From the NCBI GenBank assembly GCA_041441465.1, contig JASDSY010000005.1, positions 1-64,000 on the forward strand: 64,000 nucleotides of DNA. The letters are read 5' to 3'. The translations under genes and the position numbers were made by a program. The first letter of the stretch is position 1. Every line of letters starts with the position of its first letter. Below, piece by piece: positions 34,654-41,673 of the stretch. Source of the DNA: JASDSY01 sp041441465. Lineage in GTDB: Bacteria; Muiribacteriota; UBA9980. A model generated the notes under the pieces. It was not told the DNA's origin. It did not search any database and saw only the letters and a list, made by a program, of their open reading frames with translations.

Positions 34654-34992
34654 ATGCAGGAGCTTATTAAACAGGAAGAATTGCTGAAAAATATAGTTGA
34701 ACAGGTTATTAACTTGAATAAACATAACGCCTCTAAAATTAGAGTTAAAATAGGCGCTTTGACTAATGTTACAGAAAATATGATTATTAATTTTTTTAAC
34801 ATAGCGGTCAACAGCCAGCAAATAACCGGCGGAGTTAAACTCGAAATCGAAAAAATTCCGGTCAGGCTGCAATGCAACGTGTGCCATAAGATCGTAAGCG
34901 CTCAAAAAGACGGATATATTTGTCCGGAATGTCAGTCTGAAGACTTAATGATAATTTCCGGAGAAGAATTTTTTATAGAAGAAATCGAATAA
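34654..34992 (+). CDS. HypA/HybF-like zinc protein lacking the nickel-binding His2
   Basis: 112 residues with the HypA layout: IRVKIGALTNVTENMIINFF, LEIEKIPVRLQCNVC...YICPECQ (a zinc ribbon with two CxxC pairs) and SGEEFFIEEIE. True HypA begins MHE, His2 being a nickel ligand; this protein begins MQE. No hydrogenase or urease genes occur in the window. It follows the HEAT-repeat gene after 8 bases, with AGGAG before the ATG. Most likely a HypA-fold protein that has lost or changed its nickel role. The family call is firm; the function is not. Confidence 0.8.
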   Translation: MQELIKQEELLKNIVEQVINLNKHNASKIRVKIGALTNVTENMIINFFNIAVNSQQITGGVKLEIEKIPVRLQCNVCHKIVSAQKDGYICPECQSEDLMIISGEEFFIEEIE

Positions 34993-35068
34993 ACTTTGCT
35001 TTTGCTCATTAAGACATTTTAAGTAAAACTTAACAAAAAACCTTATGGATAAATAAATAAAAAAAAAC

Positions 35069-35097
35069 TTGATTTATAAGTTGTTATGATGTATAAT
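35069..35097 (+). promoter_or_regulatory. Sigma-70-type promoter for the shikimate kinase gene
   Basis: TTGATT at 35069-35074, 17-base spacer, TATAAT at 35092-35097, about 30 bases before the GTG start. Confidence 0.65.
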
Positions 35098-35128
35098 AAT
35101 ATAACCGATTTAATGCAGGTAAAAAATT

Positions 35129-35692
35129 GTGGGTTTAATCAATAGCGATACAGCGGCAAAGTTTTTTGAAAAATCCGCTATTACTCTTACAGGGTTTATG
35201 GCCTGCGGGAAGACGACGACTGGAAAGTTATTGTCAGGCGAACTGAACTGCGATTTTATAGATCTCGACGAATTTATTGAAAATGCGGTATCGCAAAAAA
35301 TAACCGAAATCTTTGAAAGATTTGGCGAAAGCCGGTTCCGCGAGATTGAAAAAGAAAACCTTATCAAGGTTTTTAAAACTGAAAAAGGAAGCGGTAAAAA
35401 ATTAGTTCTGTCAGCCGGCGGCGGCACTATTCTTGATGACTATAACTTGAAGTTGATTAAGCGGAAATCGCTCCTGATTTATCTCGAGGTTTCATTTGAG
35501 ACTGTGAAAAGCAGGATCGGCGCGAAAAACGAGTACGATAGACGGCCTCTTTTAAAGTGCGGCGAAGACGGGTTGAAAAAATTATTTGATTCAAGGCTTG
35601 ATTATTACGAAAAAGCCGATTTAAAAATTAACTGCGATAATTTAAGCAGCATTGAAATTATTGAACATATAAAAAAAATAGTAAAATTTTAA
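35129..35692 (+). CDS. aroK: Shikimate kinase
   Basis: 187 residues from a GTG start. Walker A is GFMACGKTTTGKLL (about 22-35), the shikimate-binding Asp lies in FIDLDEFIE, and RFGESRFREIEKENL, LSAGGGTI and the RRPLL lid motif follow in order. It phosphorylates shikimate to shikimate-3-phosphate in aromatic amino acid synthesis, in the cytoplasm. No other aro gene is adjacent; it stands alone behind its own promoter. The S1-domain gene follows 74 bases later with no terminator visible between, so read-through is possible. Confidence 0.9.
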   Translation: MGLINSDTAAKFFEKSAITLTGFMACGKTTTGKLLSGELNCDFIDLDEFIENAVSQKITEIFERFGESRFREIEKENLIKVFKTEKGSGKKLVLSAGGGTILDDYNLKLIKRKSLLIYLEVSFETVKSRIGAKNEYDRRPLLKCGEDGLKKLFDSRLDYYEKADLKINCDNLSSIEIIEHIKKIVKF

Positions 35693-35766
35693 AAAGAATA
35701 TATAAAAACCATAAATTATTACGATAATACAATTATAAATCCATAACGAAAGGAGGCGATAGAGAG

Positions 35767-36207
35767 ATGGCAGTCGAAGTAGGACAAATTGTTGAAGGAA
35801 CCGTAGAGGAAATAAAACCTTTTGGTGCTTTCATTAAACTTGAATCAGGTGAAAAAGGCTTGATTCACGTTTCAGAAATAGCTAATACTTATGTTCAGAA
35901 TGTTGCCGATCACCTCCAGCTTAATGCTAAGATTAAGGTGAAAGTTATTGCTAAAAAAGATCATAACAAAATTGATCTTTCGATAAAGCAGATAGATAAC
36001 CCTTCAGAACCGAGATCTGAACAGGCGGGTTCAAGAGGCGATAGTCATGGCGGTCACGGCCACCACGGACACAATCACGAACGTGGTGAACGCGGTGATA
36101 GATCATTCGAAGAAAAACTTAGCGCTTTCATGAAAGAAAGTTCAGAACGTGTTTCTGAATTGAAAAGACACAATGAAATGCGTAAGAAAAAAGGTAAAAG
36201 AAGATAA
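35767..36207 (+). CDS. S1 RNA-binding domain protein with His/Gly-rich tail
   Basis: 146 residues. Residues 1-76 are a complete S1 domain of the general-stress-protein-13/polynucleotide-phosphorylase type (GQIVEGTVEEIKPFGAFIKL, EKGLIHVSEIA, DLSIKQ). A low-complexity linker rich in Gly, His, Arg and Glu (GGHGHHGHNHERGERGDR) and a basic helical end with KKKGKRR follow. The single S1 domain suggests ribosome or RNA binding. The His-rich linker could bind metal. AAGGAGGCG precedes the ATG by 11 bases. A terminator follows. Confidence 0.85.
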   Translation: MAVEVGQIVEGTVEEIKPFGAFIKLESGEKGLIHVSEIANTYVQNVADHLQLNAKIKVKVIAKKDHNKIDLSIKQIDNPSEPRSEQAGSRGDSHGGHGHHGHNHERGERGDRSFEEKLSAFMKESSERVSELKRHNEMRKKKGKRR

Positions 36208-36256
36208 TTATAGATTTTGAAAAAAACTAGAAAATCTTGATATAACCTGATTTCTC

Positions 36257-36292
36257 AAAAATGCGGTCGTTTTTAAGCGGTCGCATTTTTTT
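36257..36292 (+). terminator. Rho-independent terminator
   Basis: AAATGCGGTCG...CGGTCGCATTTTTTT hairpin (two G-U pairs) about 50 bases after the S1-protein gene. Confidence 0.8.
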
Positions 36293-36373
36293 ATTTTATG
36301 GATAATTTAACTGCGAATTCCAAAATGACTTTCAGCTTAAATTTAAATTATATTTTCATAAGGAATTATTTAT

Positions 36374-37060
36374 ATGTCAAACGATAAACTCATCATTTCT
36401 CTTAATTATTCTGATTTTGCGGCGGCTTGTTATCAATTCGAAAAACCGGCCGTTAATTTTATAGGCGTATCGGCGCGATGTAAATTTAATAATCCGGCCG
36501 CCTTCATGCAGGACCCGTTTCAAACAAAGGACTATGTTTTTCCGACTTTGTTTTATCTTTCATGCCCGCGCGTCGTCAAATGCGTTTCTAAGCTTGAAAA
36601 TAACGGATTTCTTGGCGAACTGAAATGCATGGTTACACCTGAAAAAACCGCTCCCGCGCTTTATTCCGAACGCTACGAAAGGCTGATTTCACTTTATCAG
36701 TATTACATAAAAAAAATTATCGAGGATAAATATATCCACGGCGATAGATTTTTGATTAAAAATTATGACGTATTTTGGAATAATTGCCCTATTGATAAAA
36801 AAATAAATACCGATAATTTAATTAGTGAAAGAATAGACGGCGTTAAATATGAGCAGTATTTGAAGTTATTAAAAAGCGGAATCGGCGGCAGCAGTTACAC
36901 TCTCGCGGTAAAATGCCTTCACGCTCTGTACGCTTTTCTGGTTTCAGCGTCCTGCGACGCCGGCTTAAAAACACATGAAAATTATGAAGAAGTAATATTT
37001 TTTAAGAATATTATAGACTCGAAATTAAAACTCGACACCGAATTTGAATCAATATTTTAA
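36374..37060 (+). CDS. DUF501 family protein
   Basis: 228 residues. The family pattern is present: a small Cys motif early, VFPTLFYLSCPRVVKCVSKLENNGF, the middle ALYSERYERLISLYQYY, GIGG, VKCLHALYAFLVS and a short acidic end. DUF501 has no established reaction; members are common beside housekeeping genes. Between the PTLFYL block and GIGG there is an extra 40-residue section (around DRFLIKNYDVFWNNCP). The spacing to the flagellar rod gene downstream is 114 bases, so an operon link is uncertain. Confidence 0.7.
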   Translation: MSNDKLIISLNYSDFAAACYQFEKPAVNFIGVSARCKFNNPAAFMQDPFQTKDYVFPTLFYLSCPRVVKCVSKLENNGFLGELKCMVTPEKTAPALYSERYERLISLYQYYIKKIIEDKYIHGDRFLIKNYDVFWNNCPIDKKINTDNLISERIDGVKYEQYLKLLKSGIGGSSYTLAVKCLHALYAFLVSASCDAGLKTHENYEEVIFFKNIIDSKLKLDTEFESIF

Positions 37061-37174
37061 CTGGACATACATTATAAACATAATATTTAACATTAATTGC
37101 AGTATTTTTTAAAACATCAGTAAAACATTTTTAATTATTTTATTTGTAAATTTTTTCGCAGCAACAGGTGAAGT

Positions 37175-38023
37175 ATGATAAGAGGCATTTATACGGGCGC
37201 ATGCGGTATGCTTATAAACGAGATGCGTCAGAACATAACGGCTAACAATCTCGCTAATGTCGATACTACCGGCTTTAAAAAGGATGTTGCCGTTTTTTCA
37301 ATGGAGCCTGATAATGAAATACATAAAATCAATGATTGGAAAAAAGAAATAAAGAACAGGCACATCGAGCATTCGAGATATATTGGAAACCTTGGCACCG
37401 GAGCGGTTGTTTCAAATGTTTATACGACCAAAAACCAGGGTGAAATCAGGGTAACCGATAATAAAACCGATTTCGCGCTCAGCGGTCAGGGTTATTTTGC
37501 GGTCGAAACGGACGGCGGCGTTAAATATACGCGTGCCGGCAATTTCGCAATAACTAAAGACGGATTTCTTACTGATATGAGCGGAAATAATGTCCTTGGC
37601 ATTAATCCGGCCGAAGCTATGAATAATGTTGACTCTATCGGCGACGATAAAAACGGGCTTGGCGTTCAGACAACCCCCATAAAAGTCGATACTCAGTTTC
37701 CTATTTCAGTCGATTCGGCGGGCGTCGTTTATCAAAATAACCAGCCCGTGGCTAAAATGCTTGTAGTCGAATTTGAAAGCCAGAACAATGTCATTAAAAA
37801 CGGCGCTAATTTAATATCGCCCGGCCCGGAAACTAATATAAAAGCAGCTGCCAATACCGAAGTCATGCAGAATGCTATCGAAGGCTCCAATGTTAACGCT
37901 GTTTATGAAATGGTAAATATGATAGAACTTCAGAGGGCCTATGAAATGAACCAGAAAGTGATATTGACACAGGACGAAATGCTTCAAAAATCGATCGGTT
38001 CGGTTGGCAAACTAACGGCTTAA
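37175..38023 (+). CDS. flgF: Flagellar basal-body rod protein, FlgF/FlgG family (FlgF-like)
   Basis: 282 residues. The N-terminus IYTGACGMLINEMRQNITANNLANVDTTGFKK is the flg_bb_rod signature. The central FlgE/F/G domain includes NKTDFALSGQGYFAVETDGG and YTRAGNFAITKDGFL. The C-terminal helix is EGSNVNAVYEMVNMIELQRAYEMNQKVI. It is exported by the flagellar type III system to form the proximal or distal rod. Because it precedes flgG and is more divergent, FlgF is the better name. No other flagellar genes are in the window. Confidence 0.85.
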   Translation: MIRGIYTGACGMLINEMRQNITANNLANVDTTGFKKDVAVFSMEPDNEIHKINDWKKEIKNRHIEHSRYIGNLGTGAVVSNVYTTKNQGEIRVTDNKTDFALSGQGYFAVETDGGVKYTRAGNFAITKDGFLTDMSGNNVLGINPAEAMNNVDSIGDDKNGLGVQTTPIKVDTQFPISVDSAGVVYQNNQPVAKMLVVEFESQNNVIKNGANLISPGPETNIKAAANTEVMQNAIEGSNVNAVYEMVNMIELQRAYEMNQKVILTQDEMLQKSIGSVGKLTA

Positions 38024-38201
38024 TTTCTGCTGACGGACTTTTTTAGATTTAGAAAAAATTGAACTTATAAATGGCCTTATATTTGATTTTTTATATGAAC
38101 AGATTATAAAATTATATATTTATAGTAAACATGAAAATTTGATCAATGATAAATAATAAATAATAAATATAGTATTTTTTCAAATAAACGGAGGTGCGAA
38201 A

Positions 38202-38993
38202 ATGATAAACGCTTTATGGGTTGGAGCGACCGGGATGAATGCCCAGGAGCTCAACATTAACGTTATATCAAATAACCTTGCAAATGTTAACACTATCGGT
38301 TTTAAAAAATCAAGAGCGGAATTTCAGGACCTGATATATAGTAACCTGCGTTCGGCCGGAGCGCCTATCGCCCAGGGAACCACCAATCCAGTCGGTCTTG
38401 AAGCGGGTCACGGCGTTAAAAGCGTTTCTACCCAGAAAATTTTCTCGCAGGGTGATATTGTCAATACCGATAATCCTCTTGACCTTGTTATTGAAGGCGA
38501 CGGTTTTTTCCAGGTGCTGCTGCCTGACGGGAGCAATGGTTATACTCGTGACGGCGCATTCAGAAAAGACAACAACGGCATTCTGGTGTCGGCTGCCGGC
38601 TATAGACTTCAGCCTGAGATAACAATTCCAGCCGATGCTACCGATATTACAATCGGCCGTGACGGCCAGGTATCGGCTATGATAAACGGCCAGAACCAGT
38701 CGCTCGGCCAGCAGATTTTGATAGCCCGGTTTACTAATCCGGCCGGCTTGACTTCTGCGGGAAGCAATGTGTTCAAGGAAAGCGAAGCGTCGGGCGCCGC
38801 CATAGGGCCTGGCGTTCCAGGACTTGAAAGCCGCGGAGAAATTCTTTCGAATTATACCGAAAGCAGCAACGTTAAGGCGGTCGAGGAAATCGTTAAAATG
38901 ATCGTGGCGCAAAGAGCTTATGAAATGAACTCTAAAACGATACAGACAACCGATCAGATGCTCCAGACTGTAGGCACATTGAAACGTTCGTAG
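38202..38993 (+). CDS. flgG: Flagellar basal-body distal rod protein FlgG
   Basis: 263 residues, the standard FlgG length. It has LWVGATGMNAQELNINVISNNLANVNTIGFKKSRAEFQDLIY at the start, the FlgG-specific LRSAGAP and IFSQGDIVNTDNPLDLVIEGDGFFQV segments, and the end SSNVKAVEEIVKMIVAQRAYEMNSKTIQTTDQML. It forms the distal rod of the flagellum. GGAGGTG lies 6 bases before the ATG. A terminator about 100 bases downstream closes the flgF-flgG unit. Confidence 0.95.
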   Translation: MINALWVGATGMNAQELNINVISNNLANVNTIGFKKSRAEFQDLIYSNLRSAGAPIAQGTTNPVGLEAGHGVKSVSTQKIFSQGDIVNTDNPLDLVIEGDGFFQVLLPDGSNGYTRDGAFRKDNNGILVSAAGYRLQPEITIPADATDITIGRDGQVSAMINGQNQSLGQQILIARFTNPAGLTSAGSNVFKESEASGAAIGPGVPGLESRGEILSNYTESSNVKAVEEIVKMIVAQRAYEMNSKTIQTTDQMLQTVGTLKRS

Positions 38994-39089
38994 AATCTGT
39001 AATTAATTAAAGTTGTTTTTTAATTCATATTAACTATCGAAAAATATAACTAAATGTTGTTACCCGATAGTTTTCCTGAGTAAATATGT

Positions 39090-39133
39090 AAAAAATGCCA
39101 TTCGAAAGTAATTTTTTGAATGGCATTTTTTTT
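39090..39133 (+). terminator. Rho-independent terminator
   Basis: AAAAAATGCCATTC...GAATGGCATTTTTTT hairpin about 100 bases after flgG. Confidence 0.85.
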
Positions 39134-39222
39134 GTTATATATAATTAACAATAAAAAAAACGGTTAGCGCTAAAAATGACCGCTGATTATGCTATTTATA
39201 AAGTTTATGAATTATTGTTCAG

Positions 39223-39262
39223 GCGGGGGACACAAAGGGTTATACCCTTTGATTTCCCCCGC
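39223..39262 (+). repeat. GC-rich nested palindrome
   Basis: GCGGGGGA and TCCCCCGC enclose AAAGGGT-ATACCCTTT, giving one long hairpin. It is followed after 8 bases by family 2 copy 2, in the same way that copy C of family 1 precedes copy 1. Confidence 0.75.
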
Positions 39263-39270
39263 ACCCTCTT

Positions 39271-39373
39271 TTTAATCCTGCTATATCTATCGTTGTTTTG
39301 GTGATTTTATCGTTTGCTTTTTTTGTTTTTTAGTCACATCGACCGCTGCTCGTTCGATGTGACACGGCAATCG
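39271..39373 (+). repeat. Structured repeat family 2, copy 2
   Basis: It aligns with 14676-14780. The hairpin 39333-39363 has arms GTCACAT/ATGTGAC around a 17-base loop (CGACCGCTGC shared) and is followed by ACGGCAAT. Relative to copy 1, two stem pairs have changed on both sides while pairing is kept. Confidence 0.7.
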
Positions 39374-39419
39374 CGGAGGTTTGCTATTAACTAAGTTCAA
39401 GTATTTAACAACTTCGTTT

Positions 39420-39453
39420 CGTGAAATTTTATGCGTAAGCATAAGATTTCACG
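39420..39453 (+). repeat. Hairpin in palindrome cluster
   Basis: CGTGAAATTTTATGC-gtaa-GCATAAgATTTCACG, a 15-bp stem with one mismatch, between family 2 copy 2 and the next palindrome. No T-run follows, so it is not a typical terminator. Confidence 0.7.
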
Positions 39454-39460
39454 ATTGCTG

Positions 39461-39505
39461 AATATCGGCAAAGTAAACAGGCAACGCCTGTGCTTTGCCG
39501 ATATT
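39461..39505 (+). repeat. Hairpin in palindrome cluster
   Basis: AATATCGGCAAAG pairs perfectly with CTTTGCCGATATT; inside is a second stem ACAGGC-aac-GCCTGT. No coding gene overlaps. Confidence 0.75.
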
Positions 39506-39591
39506 AAAAAATAACAAAGTAAAAATTATGATAATAGAATAAAATTGAGATGTTTTTAATAAAAAAATAGCAGGATGGGTGGGGGATTATA

Positions 39592-39629
39592 AAGGGGGCG
39601 GCAAGGAATAATTCCTTGGCCGCCCCCTT
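39592..39629 (+). repeat. Hairpin in palindrome cluster
   Basis: AAGGGGGCGG-CAAGGAAT pairs with ATTCCTTG-GCCGCCCCCTT with one bulged base. About 15 bases upstream, ATAGCAGGAT (39568-39577) is the reverse complement of ATCCTGCTAT in family 2 copy 2, so the cluster has inverted flanks. Confidence 0.7.
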
Positions 39630-39729
39630 ATCATAACCTGAGTATGCGCTTGTGGCTGAAGGTCAGGCCTGGCGCCGAGGACCAAGTGAACGAGAAAAAA
39701 GTTTTTTAATCCATAAAAAATTAAATTCT

Positions 39730-39743
39730 GGAATTATAATTCC
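39730..39743. promoter_or_regulatory. 14-base palindrome upstream of the AgcS gene
   Basis: GGAATTATAATTCC, perfectly symmetric, about 50 bases before the start of the symporter gene. It could be a regulator binding site; no match to a known operator is claimed. Confidence 0.35.
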
Positions 39744-39791
39744 GATAACATGCATTGAAGTGTTTTTTTTAAAATTGACTGGAGGAAAATA

Positions 39792-41246
39792 ATGGAACAA
39801 ATTTTAGCTAACGTTCATGGTTTTATTAAGTTTATGAATGAGTATTTATGGGGGCCGCCGATGCTTATTATGCTTTTTGGCACCCATTTATTTTTGACAT
39901 ACAGGCTTCGTTTTATACAAAGATATACGCCTGAAGCGATAAAAATAATGCTTAACAGCAGAAATGAAGGATCTGGAGACGTCAGTCAGTTCGGAGCGCT
40001 TATGACGGCGCTCGCTGCGACGATCGGCACCGGCAATATAATAGGTGTGTCCGCGGCAGTCGCGCTCGGCGGTCCCGGAGCTGTGCTGTGGATGTGGCTT
40101 ACAGGCGTTTTCGGCATTGCGACTAAATATTCGGAAGCGCTGCTGGCTGTAAAATACAGGGTTCGCACTTCCGACGGCACAATGCTCGGCGGGCCGATGT
40201 ACGCGCTCGACAGGGCTCTTAAAATGAAATGGCTCGCTGTTTTGTTTTGTTTGTTTACGGCGCTTGCGGCGTTTGGAATAGGAAATATGGTGCAGGCTAA
40301 TTCAATCGCTACGCTGATGAAAGAGTCTTTTAATATAAGCCCTTATATTTCCGGAATTATAATGACCGTAGTAACCGCGTTTGTAATCCTCGGCGGAATT
40401 ACTTCGATATCGAAAGTGTGCAGCAAGCTTGTTCCTTTTATGGCGGCATTTTATGTCGGCGGCTGTGTCATCATAATTGTAATGAATTATTATCTTATAA
40501 TTCCAGCAATAATTTTAATATGCAAATCTGCATTTACGGTTCAGGCAGCCGGCGGCGGGTTTGTAGGCGCGACAGTGCTTATGGCTGCGCGTTTTGGTAT
40601 CGCGCGCGGCCTTTTTTCGAATGAATCCGGGATGGGGTCGGCGCCTATCGTAGCGGCGGCCGCCAAGACTAAAAATCCCGTAAGACAGGCGCTGGTTTCA
40701 TCGACCGGCACGTTCTGGGATACGGTTGTCGTATGCGCGATGACAGGTCTTGTGGTAGTTACGGCTATAATGAAAAATCCCGAGGGTATGGCGTCGCTTA
40801 ACGGCTCGGCTCTCACTAAAGCGGCTTTCGCTCAAATCCCTTATGTTGGACCGACAGTCCTTGTTGTAGGGCTTTTAACATTTGTTTTTTCGACGATACT
40901 CGGCTGGTCTTATTACGCTGAACGTTCACTTGAATATTTATTCGGGAAAAAAGCGATTATGCCTTACCGCTGCGTTTGGGTTTGCGCTGTAATGTTAGGT
41001 TCTGTTATATCGGTGCCTATGGTATGGGATTTCGCGGACATGGCGAACGCTTTGATGGCGATACCTAATCTTATATCATTAATTGCCCTAAACGGCGTTA
41101 TTGTGGCTGAGACTAAAAAATATCTCTGGGACGGCAATCTTGACGAAGAAGAAGGCCCGGTTAAAAGTATCAGCGAATCGGCACATGAAATAGCTGAAAC
41201 TGAATTCAAAAAAGCGTCCGTCGAAAGTAAAACTATTATTGAGTAA
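39792..41246 (+). CDS. Sodium:alanine/glycine symporter, AGCS family
   Basis: 484 residues with about ten transmembrane helices. Family signatures are GDVSQFGALMTALAATIGTGNIIGVSAAVALGGPGAVLWMW, FGIATKYSEALLAVKYR, GGPMYAL, FSNESGMGSAPIVAAAAKTKNPVRQALVS and the late FSTILGWSYYAERSLEYL. It imports alanine or glycine with sodium across the inner membrane. GGAGGAAA precedes the ATG by 3-4 bases. It is monocistronic, with a strong terminator after it and a palindrome cluster before it. Confidence 0.95.
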   Translation: MEQILANVHGFIKFMNEYLWGPPMLIMLFGTHLFLTYRLRFIQRYTPEAIKIMLNSRNEGSGDVSQFGALMTALAATIGTGNIIGVSAAVALGGPGAVLWMWLTGVFGIATKYSEALLAVKYRVRTSDGTMLGGPMYALDRALKMKWLAVLFCLFTALAAFGIGNMVQANSIATLMKESFNISPYISGIIMTVVTAFVILGGITSISKVCSKLVPFMAAFYVGGCVIIIVMNYYLIIPAIILICKSAFTVQAAGGGFVGATVLMAARFGIARGLFSNESGMGSAPIVAAAAKTKNPVRQALVSSTGTFWDTVVVCAMTGLVVVTAIMKNPEGMASLNGSALTKAAFAQIPYVGPTVLVVGLLTFVFSTILGWSYYAERSLEYLFGKKAIMPYRCVWVCAVMLGSVISVPMVWDFADMANALMAIPNLISLIALNGVIVAETKKYLWDGNLDEEEGPVKSISESAHEIAETEFKKASVESKTIIE

Positions 41247-41292
41247 AACAGTTGAGATAAGTATAATCAGATTATTTATAAACCAAAAATAA

Positions 41293-41342
41293 AAAAACCG
41301 GGCTTTTGAGAAAGAAAATTTTTCAAAACAGCCCGGTTTTAG
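41293..41342 (+). terminator. Rho-independent terminator
   Basis: AAAACCGGGCT...AGCCCGGTTTT hairpin about 50 bases after the symporter gene. Confidence 0.85.
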
Positions 41343-41487
41343 TTTTATATTAATTTTAAATTTATATATCGTTGAAATTATTTATGATCGATGCGGCCCG
41401 ATAAAAATATATGAATAATGAGCATTGATTGGCGGTAGTTGTTTTTATGTTATTATAAAAAGTCTGTAAAAAAACTATTAAAAAAAC

Positions 41488-41516
41488 TTGACAAATTAAT
41501 TAAAATAAGATAAAAT
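41488..41516 (+). promoter_or_regulatory. Sigma-70 promoter for tRNA-Val and the tubulin-like operon
   Basis: Consensus TTGACA at 41488-41493, 17-base spacer, TAAAAT at 41511-41516. Transcription would start near 41523, about 50 bases before the tRNA. No other promoter or terminator is visible between the tRNA and the next gene. Confidence 0.75.
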
Positions 41517-41573
41517 AAATAAAAAATTCAAAATCCGGGTTTATCTAAAAATTAAATAAAATATACAAATTAC

Positions 41574-41647
41574 AGGCACGTAGCTCAGTTGGTTAGAGTA
41601 CTACCTTGACATGGTAGGGGTCAGCGGTTCGAGTCCGCTCGTGCCTA
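41574..41647 (+). tRNA. tRNA-Val (anticodon GAC)
   Basis: 74 bases fold into a full cloverleaf: acceptor AGGCACG/CGTGCCT, D stem GCTC/GAGT, anticodon stem CTACC/GGTAG with loop TTGACAT (anticodon GAC, reading GUC/GUU Val codons), variable region GGGTC, T stem AGCGG/CCGCT with loop TTCGAGT, discriminator A. CCA is not encoded. The tubulin-like gene starts 26 bases after the tRNA end. Confidence 0.95.
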
Positions 41648-41673
41648 TTTTTATATTTATAGGGGTATGTTTC

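Noticed and set aside
38310..38912. 200-codon minus-strand ORF
   Set aside because: It is antisense to flgG, which matches its family along its full length.
39630..39790. Possible glycine riboswitch before the AgcS gene
   Set aside because: The region has GGTC...GACC pairing and a palindrome, but none of the conserved riboswitch core sequences that I could recognise.
41611..41673. N-terminal extension of the tubulin-like protein starting within tRNA-Val
   Set aside because: The first codons overlap the tRNA; the ATG at 41674 has an RBS and leads directly to the conserved domain.
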